From positions 62,001-126,000 of the forward strand of contig NZ_PEKX01000009.1 in NCBI RefSeq assembly GCF_002796985.1: a stretch of DNA of 64,000 bases, written 5' to 3'. This DNA is from Pseudomonas sp. (GTDB taxonomy: Bacteria; Pseudomonadota; Gammaproteobacteria; Pseudomonadales; Pseudomonadaceae). Made by a program: the position numbers and the translations under genes. A model generated the notes under the pieces. It saw only the letters and a list, made by a program, of their open reading frames with translations. It was not told the origin of the DNA and searched no databases. Positions 28,616 to 37,043 of this stretch are shown here, piece after piece. Within the stretch, counting starts at the first letter, position 1. The number at the start of each line of letters is the position of its first letter.

Positions 28616-29764
28616 TCAACAGGATGCTTGCAAGGCTGTCCGATAGGCCGCGACTGTCAGCTCGGCAGTCCGGTTCCAGGTGAACCGCATGGCGCGTTCC
28701 AGGCCAAGTTGCTGTAGGCGATGCCAATACTGCTGATCGTCGTGCAGGCGTTGGATGGCTTCGGAAAGGTCATTGGCATCCTGGGGATTGATGAGATGGG
28801 CGGCGCCGCCACTCACCTCCGGCATGGACGCGCAGTTGGAGGTGACAACCGGCGTACCACTGGCCATCGCTTCGAGAATCGGCAGCCCGAAGCCCTCATA
28901 AAACGACGGGAACAGCAGAATACGCGCCGACGCCAGCAGGGCATGAAGCTCGGTACTTGAGCGATATCCCAGATGGATGACCCGCCGCTCGGCGAGCAGT
29001 GCCGCCATGCTTTCGGGAAGTTTGCCCCAACCGTAGCTACCACACAGGACCAGAGGGCAACGCTCCAGCAAACCTCGTGGCAGCGAGCGGATAGCCTGAA
29101 AAACCAGTTCCAGGTTCTTGCGTGGTTCCAGAGTGCCAACGCACAGCAGGTACTGGCGATAGCTCAATCCAAACCCACGCAGGAGTGGTTCCGCCTCTTC
29201 AGCAGACCACGGGTGGAAGTTCTCTGAGACTCCCAGCGGTGTGACGCTGATTTTGCTTTCGGGGATGCCGTAGTGCTCCATGGCCTGTGCAGCGGTGAAG
29301 TGGGAAACACAGAGAATTTGCCGAGAGTTTTCCAGCGCCCTTCCAAGATGGCGTTCGATGGCGCGCAAGCGCCCCACCGGTTGGGTCTCCGGGTAGTGGA
29401 CGTGGGTAAGGTCATGCAGGGTCATGACCGTGGGGCGGTCCAGTTTCAGTGGCCAGAGCGAGGGCTCATGGTAGAGATCGGCATCCCATGCCTTGAACGC
29501 ACGACTCAGGGCGTACTGCTCGATTCGACGTTTCAATTCGTAAGGGGATGGCAGCATGCGCTTGGCAAGCCTGCTCAACTGGGAGTAGTTGCGTAGCCCC
29601 TGACTGGGTAACTCTGCACCGTGGTGCAGGCCGCAGGTGAACAGCAGTTGCAGGTCGTCACGTCGCTGCAGGGCACCGCTCAATTCACCAACGTACTGGC
29701 CGATCCCTGCGCGTGGGGCAAACATGACGCTGGCATTGAGTATTACCCGCAACCCCTGGCTCAT
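28616..29764 (-). CDS. Glycosyltransferase, GT4 family
   Basis: This 382-residue GT-B glycosyltransferase has a C-terminal nucleotide-sugar site FPSFYEGFGLPILEAMASG, the E-x7-E motif of retaining GT4 enzymes, and an N-terminal acceptor domain beginning LRVILNASVMFAPRAGIGQY. ATG 29764 overlaps the Wzt stop as ATGA; the longer frame lies inside wzt and is rejected. It is the last gene of the leftward operon and probably adds a sugar of the O-polysaccharide; donor and acceptor are unknown, though a mannose-type donor is plausible given WbpW. Confidence 0.88.
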   Translation of the reverse strand: MSQGLRVILNASVMFAPRAGIGQYVGELSGALQRRDDLQLLFTCGLHHGAELPSQGLRNYSQLSRLAKRMLPSPYELKRRIEQYALSRAFKAWDADLYHEPSLWPLKLDRPTVMTLHDLTHVHYPETQPVGRLRAIERHLGRALENSRQILCVSHFTAAQAMEHYGIPESKISVTPLGVSENFHPWSAEEAEPLLRGFGLSYRQYLLCVGTLEPRKNLELVFQAIRSLPRGLLERCPLVLCGSYGWGKLPESMAALLAERRVIHLGYRSSTELHALLASARILLFPSFYEGFGLPILEAMASGTPVVTSNCASMPEVSGGAAHLINPQDANDLSEAIQRLHDDQQYWHRLQQLGLERAMRFTWNRTAELTVAAYRTALQASC

Positions 29765-30990
29765 GCGCCGATTCGTTCCACTTCGGCATTGGCGTCCAGC
29801 CAGGTTGAACCGACGAAGTCTTCCTTGCCCTTGTTGAGTACATGGAAGATCAGGCTGTGATCGCGCCACTCGTAGTTCTTGTCCAGGTGCGAGTCGAAGG
29901 CGGACAAGGCGATGGCCACGGAGTAATGCCCCTTGCCCAGGGTGGCCGCAAAGGCGAAGCGGAAGCGTACACGTTCACCTGCTGAAAGGTGTTCGAGGGC
30001 CATGTCGAGACGGTGGGTATTGATGCCGTAGATCGGTTGGCCGTGATGATCCTTGATCATAAAGCCCAGGATCAGGCGTGGGATTGCACGTTCTACCGAG
30101 GCTTCCACTTCCAGTGTCACGGCATCGCCAATGCTCACCGACTCGACGGAGTGCCCGCTGGCATTGCGCAGAACCACTGACAGGATGCGTGCCTCGCCGG
30201 TCCCGGAAGAAGTCTGTACGCGCCCGTCCGCCAGGGTTTCCTGGCGAATCAGGCTGTCTTCGCGAGCAGCCAGGGCGGCATTGTAATAGTCGAATACGAC
30301 CTCGGGCCGGTCCTGCATCGCCAATCGGCCATTTTCCAGCAGGAGGGCGCGATCGCAGATGGATTGCACCGCGTGGCGATCGTGGGAGACCAGCAACAGA
30401 GTGGTGCCTTCCTTGCGGAACTGTCGGATGCGCTCGAAGCTCTTGTGCTGGAAGTAGGCATCCCCCACTGACAGGGCTTCGTCGACGATCAGAATGTCGG
30501 GACGGCGAGCGGTGGCGACGCTGAACGCCAAGCGCATCTGCATTCCGCTGGAGTAGGTGCGGACAGGCTGTTCGATGGCCTCGCCTATTTCGGCGAAGCT
30601 CTCGATTTCGGCCATGTGCCGATCGATTTCGGCGATACTCATCCCTAGCAACTGGCCGGCCATGTAGACGTTTTGCCGGCCGGTGAAGTCCGGATGAAAG
30701 CCCATTCCAAGCTCAAGCAGGGCGGCCACATGCCCCTGCATGCGGATGCTGCCTTCATTAGGCTGCGTAGTCCCGGTAATCATCTTCAGCAGGGTGCTTT
30801 TGCCAGCGCCATTGATGCCAATGATGCCCACCGCTTCGCCTGGCTGTATCTGGAAGCTGATCTCCCTGAGCACCCAGTGCAGGTGGTGCCGGACAGGTCC
30901 TCCCGGGGTGATCCATTCGGCCAGTCGTGCCCACTTGCTCGGATACTGGCGATAGGCTTTGCCCAGGTTCTCTACGACGATGCTGCTCAT
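29761..30990 (-). CDS. wzt: O-antigen ABC transporter ATP-binding protein Wzt with C-terminal carbohydrate-binding domain
   Basis: This 409-residue protein is the ATPase of an ABC-2 O-polysaccharide exporter. Walker A GINGAGKS is at 58-65, the signature TYSSGMQMRLAF at about 145-156, and Walker B ILIVDEALSVGD at 167-178. Beyond residue 260 a Wzt-type beta-sandwich domain follows (residues about 265-400). In related systems it recognises the chemically capped non-reducing end of the chain. The start overlaps the Wzm stop by one base (TGATG). Neighbouring methyltransferases could supply the cap. Confidence 0.92.
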   Translation of the reverse strand: MSSIVVENLGKAYRQYPSKWARLAEWITPGGPVRHHLHWVLREISFQIQPGEAVGIIGINGAGKSTLLKMITGTTQPNEGSIRMQGHVAALLELGMGFHPDFTGRQNVYMAGQLLGMSIAEIDRHMAEIESFAEIGEAIEQPVRTYSSGMQMRLAFSVATARRPDILIVDEALSVGDAYFQHKSFERIRQFRKEGTTLLLVSHDRHAVQSICDRALLLENGRLAMQDRPEVVFDYYNAALAAREDSLIRQETLADGRVQTSSGTGEARILSVVLRNASGHSVESVSIGDAVTLEVEASVERAIPRLILGFMIKDHHGQPIYGINTHRLDMALEHLSAGERVRFRFAFAATLGKGHYSVAIALSAFDSHLDKNYEWRDHSLIFHVLNKGKEDFVGSTWLDANAEVERIGA

Positions 30991-31775
30991 CAGAGTTCGT
31001 CCACCATTTCACCGGAGCGCTGGCGGAAGAGGAGCAGACCCAAGCTGCAAAGCACGACTGATATCACCAGCGCGGGCCAGAGCGCCACCCAGTCCGGCCA
31101 GCGTTGGTAGACCAATACTGCCTGGAAGGCCCCTACCAGTGGGGTCATGGGGTTGAGCTCCACCAGTGGGCGGATGTAGGTCGGAAGGATCGCGATCGGA
31201 TAGACGATAGGGGTCAGCCAGAACCAGAACTGCACTACGATGCCGAACAATTGGCCAACATCACGGAAGAAGACGTTCAGGACGCCGAGCAGCATGCCCA
31301 ATCCCGCAGCGAAAGCGAGCATGATCGCCAGCAGCGGCGGCAAGGCGATCAGTGCCAGGCCAGGAAAGGCGTCGACGGCGGTGAGGATAAGCAGGAAGAG
31401 CGTGAAGGTAATCGCGAAATTGATCAGTGCCGTGCCGATGATCACGGCCGGCAGGCAGATTCGGGGAAAGCTCAGCTTCTTGATCAGGTTGGCATTGTCC
31501 AGGAACATCGACTGGCTGCGTCCGGTGATCTCTGTGAACAGCCCCCACACCAGGAAGCCGGCACACAGGTAGAAGCCGTAGGCGAGGTGATTGTCCACAC
31601 CCGGCAGGCGCGAACGCATCAATTGCGAGAACACCAGCGTGTAGACCAGGATCATCGCCAGCGGATTGAGCACGGTCCACAGCGCGCCAAGCAGCGAGTT
31701 TCGATAGCGTGCCTGGAACTCTCGGCGGATGCTGCCCGTGACAAAGCCTCGAAAGGCCCAGAGACTACCTAGCAT
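30990..31775 (-). CDS. wzm: O-antigen ABC transporter permease Wzm
   Basis: This 261-residue ABC-2 permease has about six hydrophobic segments. Its amphipathic N-terminus (RREFQARYRNSLLGALWTVL) contains the FQARYRNS-like motif conserved in polysaccharide exporters. It forms the membrane channel with Wzt to move the finished undecaprenyl-linked chain to the periplasm. It is coupled to wzt by a one-base overlap and lies 84 bases from the methyltransferase gene. Confidence 0.92.
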   Translation of the reverse strand: MLGSLWAFRGFVTGSIRREFQARYRNSLLGALWTVLNPLAMILVYTLVFSQLMRSRLPGVDNHLAYGFYLCAGFLVWGLFTEITGRSQSMFLDNANLIKKLSFPRICLPAVIIGTALINFAITFTLFLLILTAVDAFPGLALIALPPLLAIMLAFAAGLGMLLGVLNVFFRDVGQLFGIVVQFWFWLTPIVYPIAILPTYIRPLVELNPMTPLVGAFQAVLVYQRWPDWVALWPALVISVVLCSLGLLLFRQRSGEMVDEL

Positions 31776-31859
31776 CTAATTTCTCGATGACGAAAGACGG
31801 CGTCGCAGGGCTGGCCTGCGAGACATTGCCATTGTGTTGCCAGACACCTCGTCGCGCCG

Positions 31860-32624
31860 TTACTTCCGGCGGACGATGGCATATTGGCTGTCCCCGACAT
31901 CGCGGATGTCGTCTTCGCTCACCCGGTACTGGTCGGCGAACCAGGACACCTTTTCCGGTCGGATGTAGCTGAACTGCCCCCAATGAAGAACGGCCAGACC
32001 GTTGCTTTCGAGAGTGGCAAGGAACGAGTCCTTGCTGAACTTGCGCACCGGAATGCCGAACTTCTGGTCGTTCGGGAACGCGGCGTAGAGGTCGAACTCT
32101 TCGCGCGTCTGGTGATTGGGGCTGCTCTGAAAGGTGAACAACTCCTTGCAGTTCTGGGTCGTCGAAATGATGGCGAGCCCCTCTTTGGCAAGCAAGGCAT
32201 GGATGTCCTTGAGGATGCCTTGGCAGACTCCGGTCGATACGTGTTGCAGCACCATGGAGTTGAGGATCAGCTCAAATCGCGCCTTCGGCCGCGTACGTCG
32301 CAGGTCCTCGCTGGTCATCTTGAGAACTTCGATGTTGCGCTGGCCATGGAAGCGTTTGCGGCAGTCGTTGAAGCGATGGTCGTCCGGCTCCAGGCCCACA
32401 ACGGAGTTCCGGCCGCTGAGCAGCAATTCGACCATGCGCCCGAGGCCGCAGCCGATCTCCAGCCAGTTCGAGGCCGGCCGCAACTGGGTCATCATTCTTA
32501 CGTAGGCGAGAAATTCTTCCTCCGGATCGCCGGAGCCATCCCCTATACGGCTCGTGAAGTTTCGCTGCCAGGCAGTGATTTCATCGTCGTTTCCGTTGTA
32601 TTTGTAATTGCTGCTAATCGTCAT
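31860..32624 (-). CDS. SAM-dependent methyltransferase
   Basis: This 254-residue class I methyltransferase has the SAM-binding motif WLEIGCGLGRMVELL and the following acidic residue in VVGLEPDDHRF. ATG 32624 is preceded by GAAGTGG; the longer reading frame includes 30 atypical residues and is not favoured. It lies between the fused glycosyltransferase-methyltransferase and wzm. It is a candidate for methylation of a sugar or of the chain end; the exact acceptor is not visible. Confidence 0.83.
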   Translation of the reverse strand: MTISSNYKYNGNDDEITAWQRNFTSRIGDGSGDPEEEFLAYVRMMTQLRPASNWLEIGCGLGRMVELLLSGRNSVVGLEPDDHRFNDCRKRFHGQRNIEVLKMTSEDLRRTRPKARFELILNSMVLQHVSTGVCQGILKDIHALLAKEGLAIISTTQNCKELFTFQSSPNHQTREEFDLYAAFPNDQKFGIPVRKFSKDSFLATLESNGLAVLHWGQFSYIRPEKVSWFADQYRVSEDDIRDVGDSQYAIVRRK

Positions 32625-32655
32625 GGCCACTTCAGCTATTGCGATGAATGGGGGC

Positions 32656-34914
32656 TTACGCCTGCTCTGTGGGCTTGCGAGCCACGATGATGCGGGATTT
32701 CGGCAGGAACCCATCGAGCTCCTGCTTGATCGGGAGCGCCCCCGGCAGCTGGAGGAATTTCAGCCAGGTATCAGCCCAGCTATCGAGCACCGGAGGGTAG
32801 GGCGGCGTGATCTTGTCGAGCGTCGCGCCGTCGTAAGGCTCCCCGCTTGCCTTGTGGCATACCCAGAAGAAGCACATCCAGATCACCCAATAGAAGCCGG
32901 TGGTCTGCCTGTGCTCGATGACCAGTCCGGACTCTTCGACCAACTGCTCCAGCTCGGTGCTAGTGAATATCCGTATGTGATTGGGCTCTTCGAAATGCGC
33001 CGGATCGGCGAATTTTTTCTGCAGAAGCTCACCCTTGGCATCGGGCACGCTGATCAAGTAAAGGGCGCCAGGGCGCCCGATGCGCACCAGTTCATTCATC
33101 ACGGCGATGGGGTCCTGGACATGCTCGAGCATCTCCATGGCAATGACTTTGTTGGCCAGCCCATCCTGCAGCGGTACGGGTGAGCAGTCGCTGACGATAC
33201 CGATGCATTTTCCTGGGCTGATCTGCGCCAGGCGCTCTTCGGCTTCAGCTACCTTGTCTGGGTCGAGGTCGAGAAAATGCACCGACGCACCCTGTCGTGC
33301 ACAGAACAGGGTGGCGCCCCCCGAGCCGCAGCCAACGTCAATCACCACGTCGTTCGGTTCGACTGCAAAGCCGGGAACCAGCTCTCCGGTCTGTGCATTG
33401 AACCAGCCGCTCAGGCTTGCATCGTGCAGGCCGGTCAGGCGAGAAAGGTCGGGCAGTCGCGAGGTTTCAGGGGCGGGCACGAGCGCAGAGCTGGTCTGGG
33501 TGAGCCCAAGGAAGCCGCCCAGATTCTGCAGTGCGCTGGCATGAGATGCATGCAGGAACATACGGGCGATCGAATTGTTCGCCATCTCCAGATAGCGTTC
33601 CGGCTGCTCCGTGGCCACCTTGTAGCTCTCGAGCAAGGCGTCTCGCAGAGAGCCCCAGTCGACCCGATGCTTGTGCGCGCGGAAAATAATGCGTGGGTCA
33701 TGCGGCCAGCAGGATGGCTCTTCGCTGGAGCGCACGAGGAAGGCGACCTTCTCGTCTATGTAATCGAGCATCCCTGTGTGCCGAGGGGCGATGGCAGGTT
33801 TGCCGCAGGCCATGAACTCCATCAGCGGAAGGCACTGCCCTTCGCCGACCGAACTGTTGACGGTGTAGGTCGATGAGGCAATCAGTTGCTCGTAGGAGTC
33901 GTCCTCAAGGTAGCCATGAATGCCGATGACACGGCATTTGAAGGGCGGAACACGGCGTAACGCATCGCTGAGCATCGAGAATGCCCAGTCGCTGTTCAGG
34001 TAAGTAAACTTGAACACCAGTGTCGCTTCGGGCACTTCGGCGAAGGCCTCGCAGAAGGCCGTGACCATGTCATTCCAGTTCTTGCGGCCGTCACAGGGGT
34101 TGAGCACGGTGGTGTAGATGACGCCATCCAGGGTGATCGACTGGGTCTGGGGGGCCTGTGCCTCTGAACGTGCTTGTGCTCGTTGCTGGCGCCGCCAGTT
34201 GGCCTGGCGCAGGAACTGCGAGAGGAGATTGGCGACGCGGCCGGGCAGGAGATCGCGAACCGCGTCGCGGTACCACTCGATGGCGTGGCGCTTGGTTGCC
34301 CCGAGGCGATAGCGCATGGATTTGCGAAATACCGGTAGCTCCGTGTCGGGGTTCTGTGGTGTGCCCGGCGACAGTTGGGCGCTATCGAGAATACTGCCCC
34401 TGACATTCAGGGTCACTGCTTTACGGTTGACCGTTGGTGGGTACTTCAGTCGCAGGTTATCGAAGCGATCCCAGACTGGAGAAGGGATCGAGGTGACCGG
34501 AAACTCCTCACCCATCGCCTTGCGGATAGTCGCTACCGTATGCCGCGAGTGGGTGATCGCCCTGCCCAGCTTGCCCAGCACGTGGGTCCAATCGTTGTTC
34601 GGGTTGTCGTCCCAGACCTCGTTGGGGAGCGTGTCGAACTCCCAGGCGAATACCGGGATGGTAGGACAGCGCAACGTGGTGAGAGTCTTGTTGGGCGGCG
34701 AGAAGGAGAGGAATACGCAGTCTTCGTCGTTGGCCAAGCAACGGTCGTAGATTTCGTCCACTTCGGTCTCGGGCGACTTGATCACCTGGACCCGGCCAAG
34801 CTTCTCGAGGAAAGGGCGGAATTCCTTCAGAACGAAGTAGTAGCTGTACTCGGGGAGGCCAAGGCTGCTTTCAATACTGCCGGAGTCTGTCGCGGAGTAG
34901 ATCAGGAAAAGCAT
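32656..34914 (-). CDS. Fused glycosyltransferase / SAM-dependent methyltransferase
   Basis: This 752-residue protein has two enzyme parts. The first (about 1-480) is a GT-B glycosyltransferase with the C-lobe motif GEGQCLPLMEFMACGKPAIAP. The second (about 500-690) is a class I methyltransferase with VIDVGCGSGGATLF and the acidic FLDLDPDK. The linker around 190-260 is variable. It is first in the leftward operon and starts next to the AT-rich hub. The fusion suggests that glycosyl transfer and methylation are coupled, for example to build and cap the chain end read by Wzt. Confidence 0.85.
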   Translation of the reverse strand: MLFLIYSATDSGSIESSLGLPEYSYYFVLKEFRPFLEKLGRVQVIKSPETEVDEIYDRCLANDEDCVFLSFSPPNKTLTTLRCPTIPVFAWEFDTLPNEVWDDNPNNDWTHVLGKLGRAITHSRHTVATIRKAMGEEFPVTSIPSPVWDRFDNLRLKYPPTVNRKAVTLNVRGSILDSAQLSPGTPQNPDTELPVFRKSMRYRLGATKRHAIEWYRDAVRDLLPGRVANLLSQFLRQANWRRQQRAQARSEAQAPQTQSITLDGVIYTTVLNPCDGRKNWNDMVTAFCEAFAEVPEATLVFKFTYLNSDWAFSMLSDALRRVPPFKCRVIGIHGYLEDDSYEQLIASSTYTVNSSVGEGQCLPLMEFMACGKPAIAPRHTGMLDYIDEKVAFLVRSSEEPSCWPHDPRIIFRAHKHRVDWGSLRDALLESYKVATEQPERYLEMANNSIARMFLHASHASALQNLGGFLGLTQTSSALVPAPETSRLPDLSRLTGLHDASLSGWFNAQTGELVPGFAVEPNDVVIDVGCGSGGATLFCARQGASVHFLDLDPDKVAEAEERLAQISPGKCIGIVSDCSPVPLQDGLANKVIAMEMLEHVQDPIAVMNELVRIGRPGALYLISVPDAKGELLQKKFADPAHFEEPNHIRIFTSTELEQLVEESGLVIEHRQTTGFYWVIWMCFFWVCHKASGEPYDGATLDKITPPYPPVLDSWADTWLKFLQLPGALPIKQELDGFLPKSRIIVARKPTEQA

Positions 34915-35591
34915 CTAAGACGGTCCTGCATTTATTTGTTATTAGGCGCTTGCCAGGCAATGACTGAGCTTCAGTTCTGAGTGACTGGCCGGTCACTGTA
35001 TCGATCGCTGCTATTTCTGCATCTCCTGCTAGAAAATAGCTTTTATCTGAGATAGTTTTTAACCGATCCCGACGCTCACTCGCAAAGGAAATTTGCCGGT
35101 CGTGGAAAATAACAATATTCGTGGACGTTGAGGCGCGAGAGCAGGAGGTGGCCTATGACGGCGTCAGCCGCCAAACGGGCGAAAAGACAGTTATCTCGTT
35201 GTGGTTGCTCTCTGGAACGCTCCAGCCGTGACATCACTGCAGCCCTGAGGGCGCTCTATCTCGGTGCTCCCCGTGGGGTGATGGCTACATGCATTGATTT
35301 GTCCGGCGTCTCGCCAACCTGTGCGCAAGAGGAAATGATCCTTGCTCGCGAGTACACACATATCAACTGTTTTGAGTTTCGTCTCTTGGAAAGGCGCCGC
35401 GGATATCAAGAAGATTTGAAAATCCAGAGCTTTCTAGTACTTGGGGTTTGATAAGTTTTCATTGAATTTTTGGGAAGTATTTTGTGTGGGTGGGGTTTTT
35501 AATTGCTCCTGAGATTTGGTTGTTGAAATCTCTTGCGGTGCGATTTTTATATTAGAACAACGGCCAACTAGACGGTAGGGCTGATAATAAT
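34915..35591. other. 677-base AT-rich divergent hub of the polysaccharide locus
   Basis: This spacer has markedly lower GC than the rest of the window. One counted 60-base stretch (35461-35520) contains only 22 G/C. It must carry the promoters for the leftward glycosyltransferase-methyltransferase operon and the rightward glycosyltransferase genes. A possible small gene lies at 35155-35451. No ops/JUMPstart element was convincingly found. Confidence 0.65.
35155..35451 (+). CDS. Possible small protein of unknown function in the divergent hub
   Basis: This 98-residue frame starts at ATG 35155 after a strong GGAGGT ribosome site (AGGAGGTGGCCT). It reads MTASAAKRAKRQLSRCGCSL and later THINCFEFRLLERRRGYQED. 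The length, basic N-terminus and layout loosely resemble CaiF/GrlA-type small regulators, but I could not confirm family membership. The surrounding DNA is AT-rich. It may be a locus-specific regulator for the divergent operons, or a spurious frame; the ribosome site is the main support. Confidence 0.4.
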   Translation: MTASAAKRAKRQLSRCGCSLERSSRDITAALRALYLGAPRGVMATCIDLSGVSPTCAQEEMILAREYTHINCFEFRLLERRRGYQEDLKIQSFLVLGV

Positions 35592-36869
35592 ATGAATGTT
35601 CAGGGTGTCGATGGGTTTTCTGCCGAGAAGTTGGTTGAGGGAGGTGGACTGCCGAAGCTGGAATGCTCGGAGGCCAAGCGAATACCTTCTGCCCGGTTGA
35701 AGGTACTCCATTTCTTCAAAGTCTATCTGCCAGAGTCCGTTGGTGGAGTGGAGCAGGTCATCTATCAGCTCTGTGAAAGTAGCGCACGCTTCGACGTGAA
35801 GGGGGAGGTGCTGGCTCTGTCCAACCGGCCAAGCGAGCAGCCACTGATGGTGGGATCGCATCGAGTTCATCAGGTCCCACGCAATTTCAGCCTGGCATCA
35901 ACGGGCGTCTCCTGGCAGGCTATCGGCAAGCTGCGAGAGCTCGCTGAACAGGCCGATGTGATTCACTATCACTTCCCATGGCCGTTCATGGATATTGCGC
36001 ACTTCCTTGCGGATATTCGCAAGCCGAATGTCGTCACCTATCACTCGGATATCATTCGGCAGAAAAACCTGCTGCGTTTCTACCGTCCGCTCATGCGCCG
36101 TTTTCTTCAGCAATCGAATCGCATAATTGTCACTTCTCCGAATTACTTCGCTACAAGTTCGATACTTGGCGATTTCAGGGAAAAGGTCTCGGTAATTCCG
36201 ATCGGGCTGGATCGCGACTCATACCCATCGGCGAAAGAGGAAACCCTTCAACGCTGGACTGACCGGTTAGGCGACGAACGCTTCTTCCTCTTCATAGGGG
36301 TTATGCGGTATTACAAAGGTCTGCATATTCTTCTGGAAGCCTTGCAAGGTACATCGTTGAAAGTCGTGATCGTTGGTGCCGGACCGCTGGAGCGGGAACT
36401 GCGCCGACAGGCGGAAGCCTTGCGTGTCGAGTCGAACCTGGAGTTCCTCGGCCGCGTGGATGAAGACGACAAGATCGCGCTGCTCGAACTCTCCTATGGC
36501 GTCGTATTCCCCTCCCATCTCCGATCCGAAGCTTTCGGCATCTCCCTGCTTGAGGGGGCGATGTTCGGCAAGCCGCTGATTTCCAGTGAAATTGGCACCG
36601 GCACCAGCTACATCAATATCCATGGCGAAACCGGCCTCGTTGTCCCACCTAATGACCCGGCAGCGTTCCGCGCGGCGATGCAACGGCTCTGGGACGATAC
36701 CGCGCTGGCAGCACAGATGGGCTCCAAGGCCATCGAGCGCTTCCGGCAGCTGTTTACCGCCGAAAGCATGGCCCGCCGTCATGCGGATCTGTACCGGGAG
36801 GTCTTGGCGGAGTGTGCATGGGGGGAGAACAAGCAATTGGCTGTCGAGAATGCGGAGCGCCTCATCTAG
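35592..36869 (+). CDS. Glycosyltransferase, GT4 family (WbpZ/WbdC-like)
   Basis: This 425-residue GT-B enzyme has the acceptor-side start LKVLHFFKVYLPESVGGVEQ and a C-lobe SHLRSEAFGISLLEGAMFG with the E-x7-E motif. Its layout recalls the D-rhamnosyl/mannosyltransferases WbpZ and WbdC that start polysaccharide chains. ATG 35592 lacks a good ribosome site, and the first 35 residues precede the usual family start, so the N-terminus is uncertain. It is followed after 174 bases by the GDP-mannose enzyme. Confidence 0.83.
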   Translation: MNVQGVDGFSAEKLVEGGGLPKLECSEAKRIPSARLKVLHFFKVYLPESVGGVEQVIYQLCESSARFDVKGEVLALSNRPSEQPLMVGSHRVHQVPRNFSLASTGVSWQAIGKLRELAEQADVIHYHFPWPFMDIAHFLADIRKPNVVTYHSDIIRQKNLLRFYRPLMRRFLQQSNRIIVTSPNYFATSSILGDFREKVSVIPIGLDRDSYPSAKEETLQRWTDRLGDERFFLFIGVMRYYKGLHILLEALQGTSLKVVIVGAGPLERELRRQAEALRVESNLEFLGRVDEDDKIALLELSYGVVFPSHLRSEAFGISLLEGAMFGKPLISSEIGTGTSYINIHGETGLVVPPNDPAAFRAAMQRLWDDTALAAQMGSKAIERFRQLFTAESMARRHADLYREVLAECAWGENKQLAVENAERLI

Positions 36870-37043
36870 GTCTCCGCCAGAAACTGTCATTTTCTGCTTG
36901 CTCCAGGCGTGACTTCCCGAACTGCCTTAAGTACCTACCAAAGAACATCGTTCAGAAGCGCATCCTGATTCGAACGGGCGTCGTGCCCTGTGCTCTGCGA
37001 GGATGCAGAAGTGGCGGCCTTGAAGGCCGGCAAGGAGTTGAAC

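Noticed and set aside
35571..35583. ops/JUMPstart-like GACGGTAGGG upstream of the glycosyltransferase
   Set aside because: It has a mismatch to GGCGGTAG, sits only about 10 bases before the start codon, and lacks the wider JUMPstart context.
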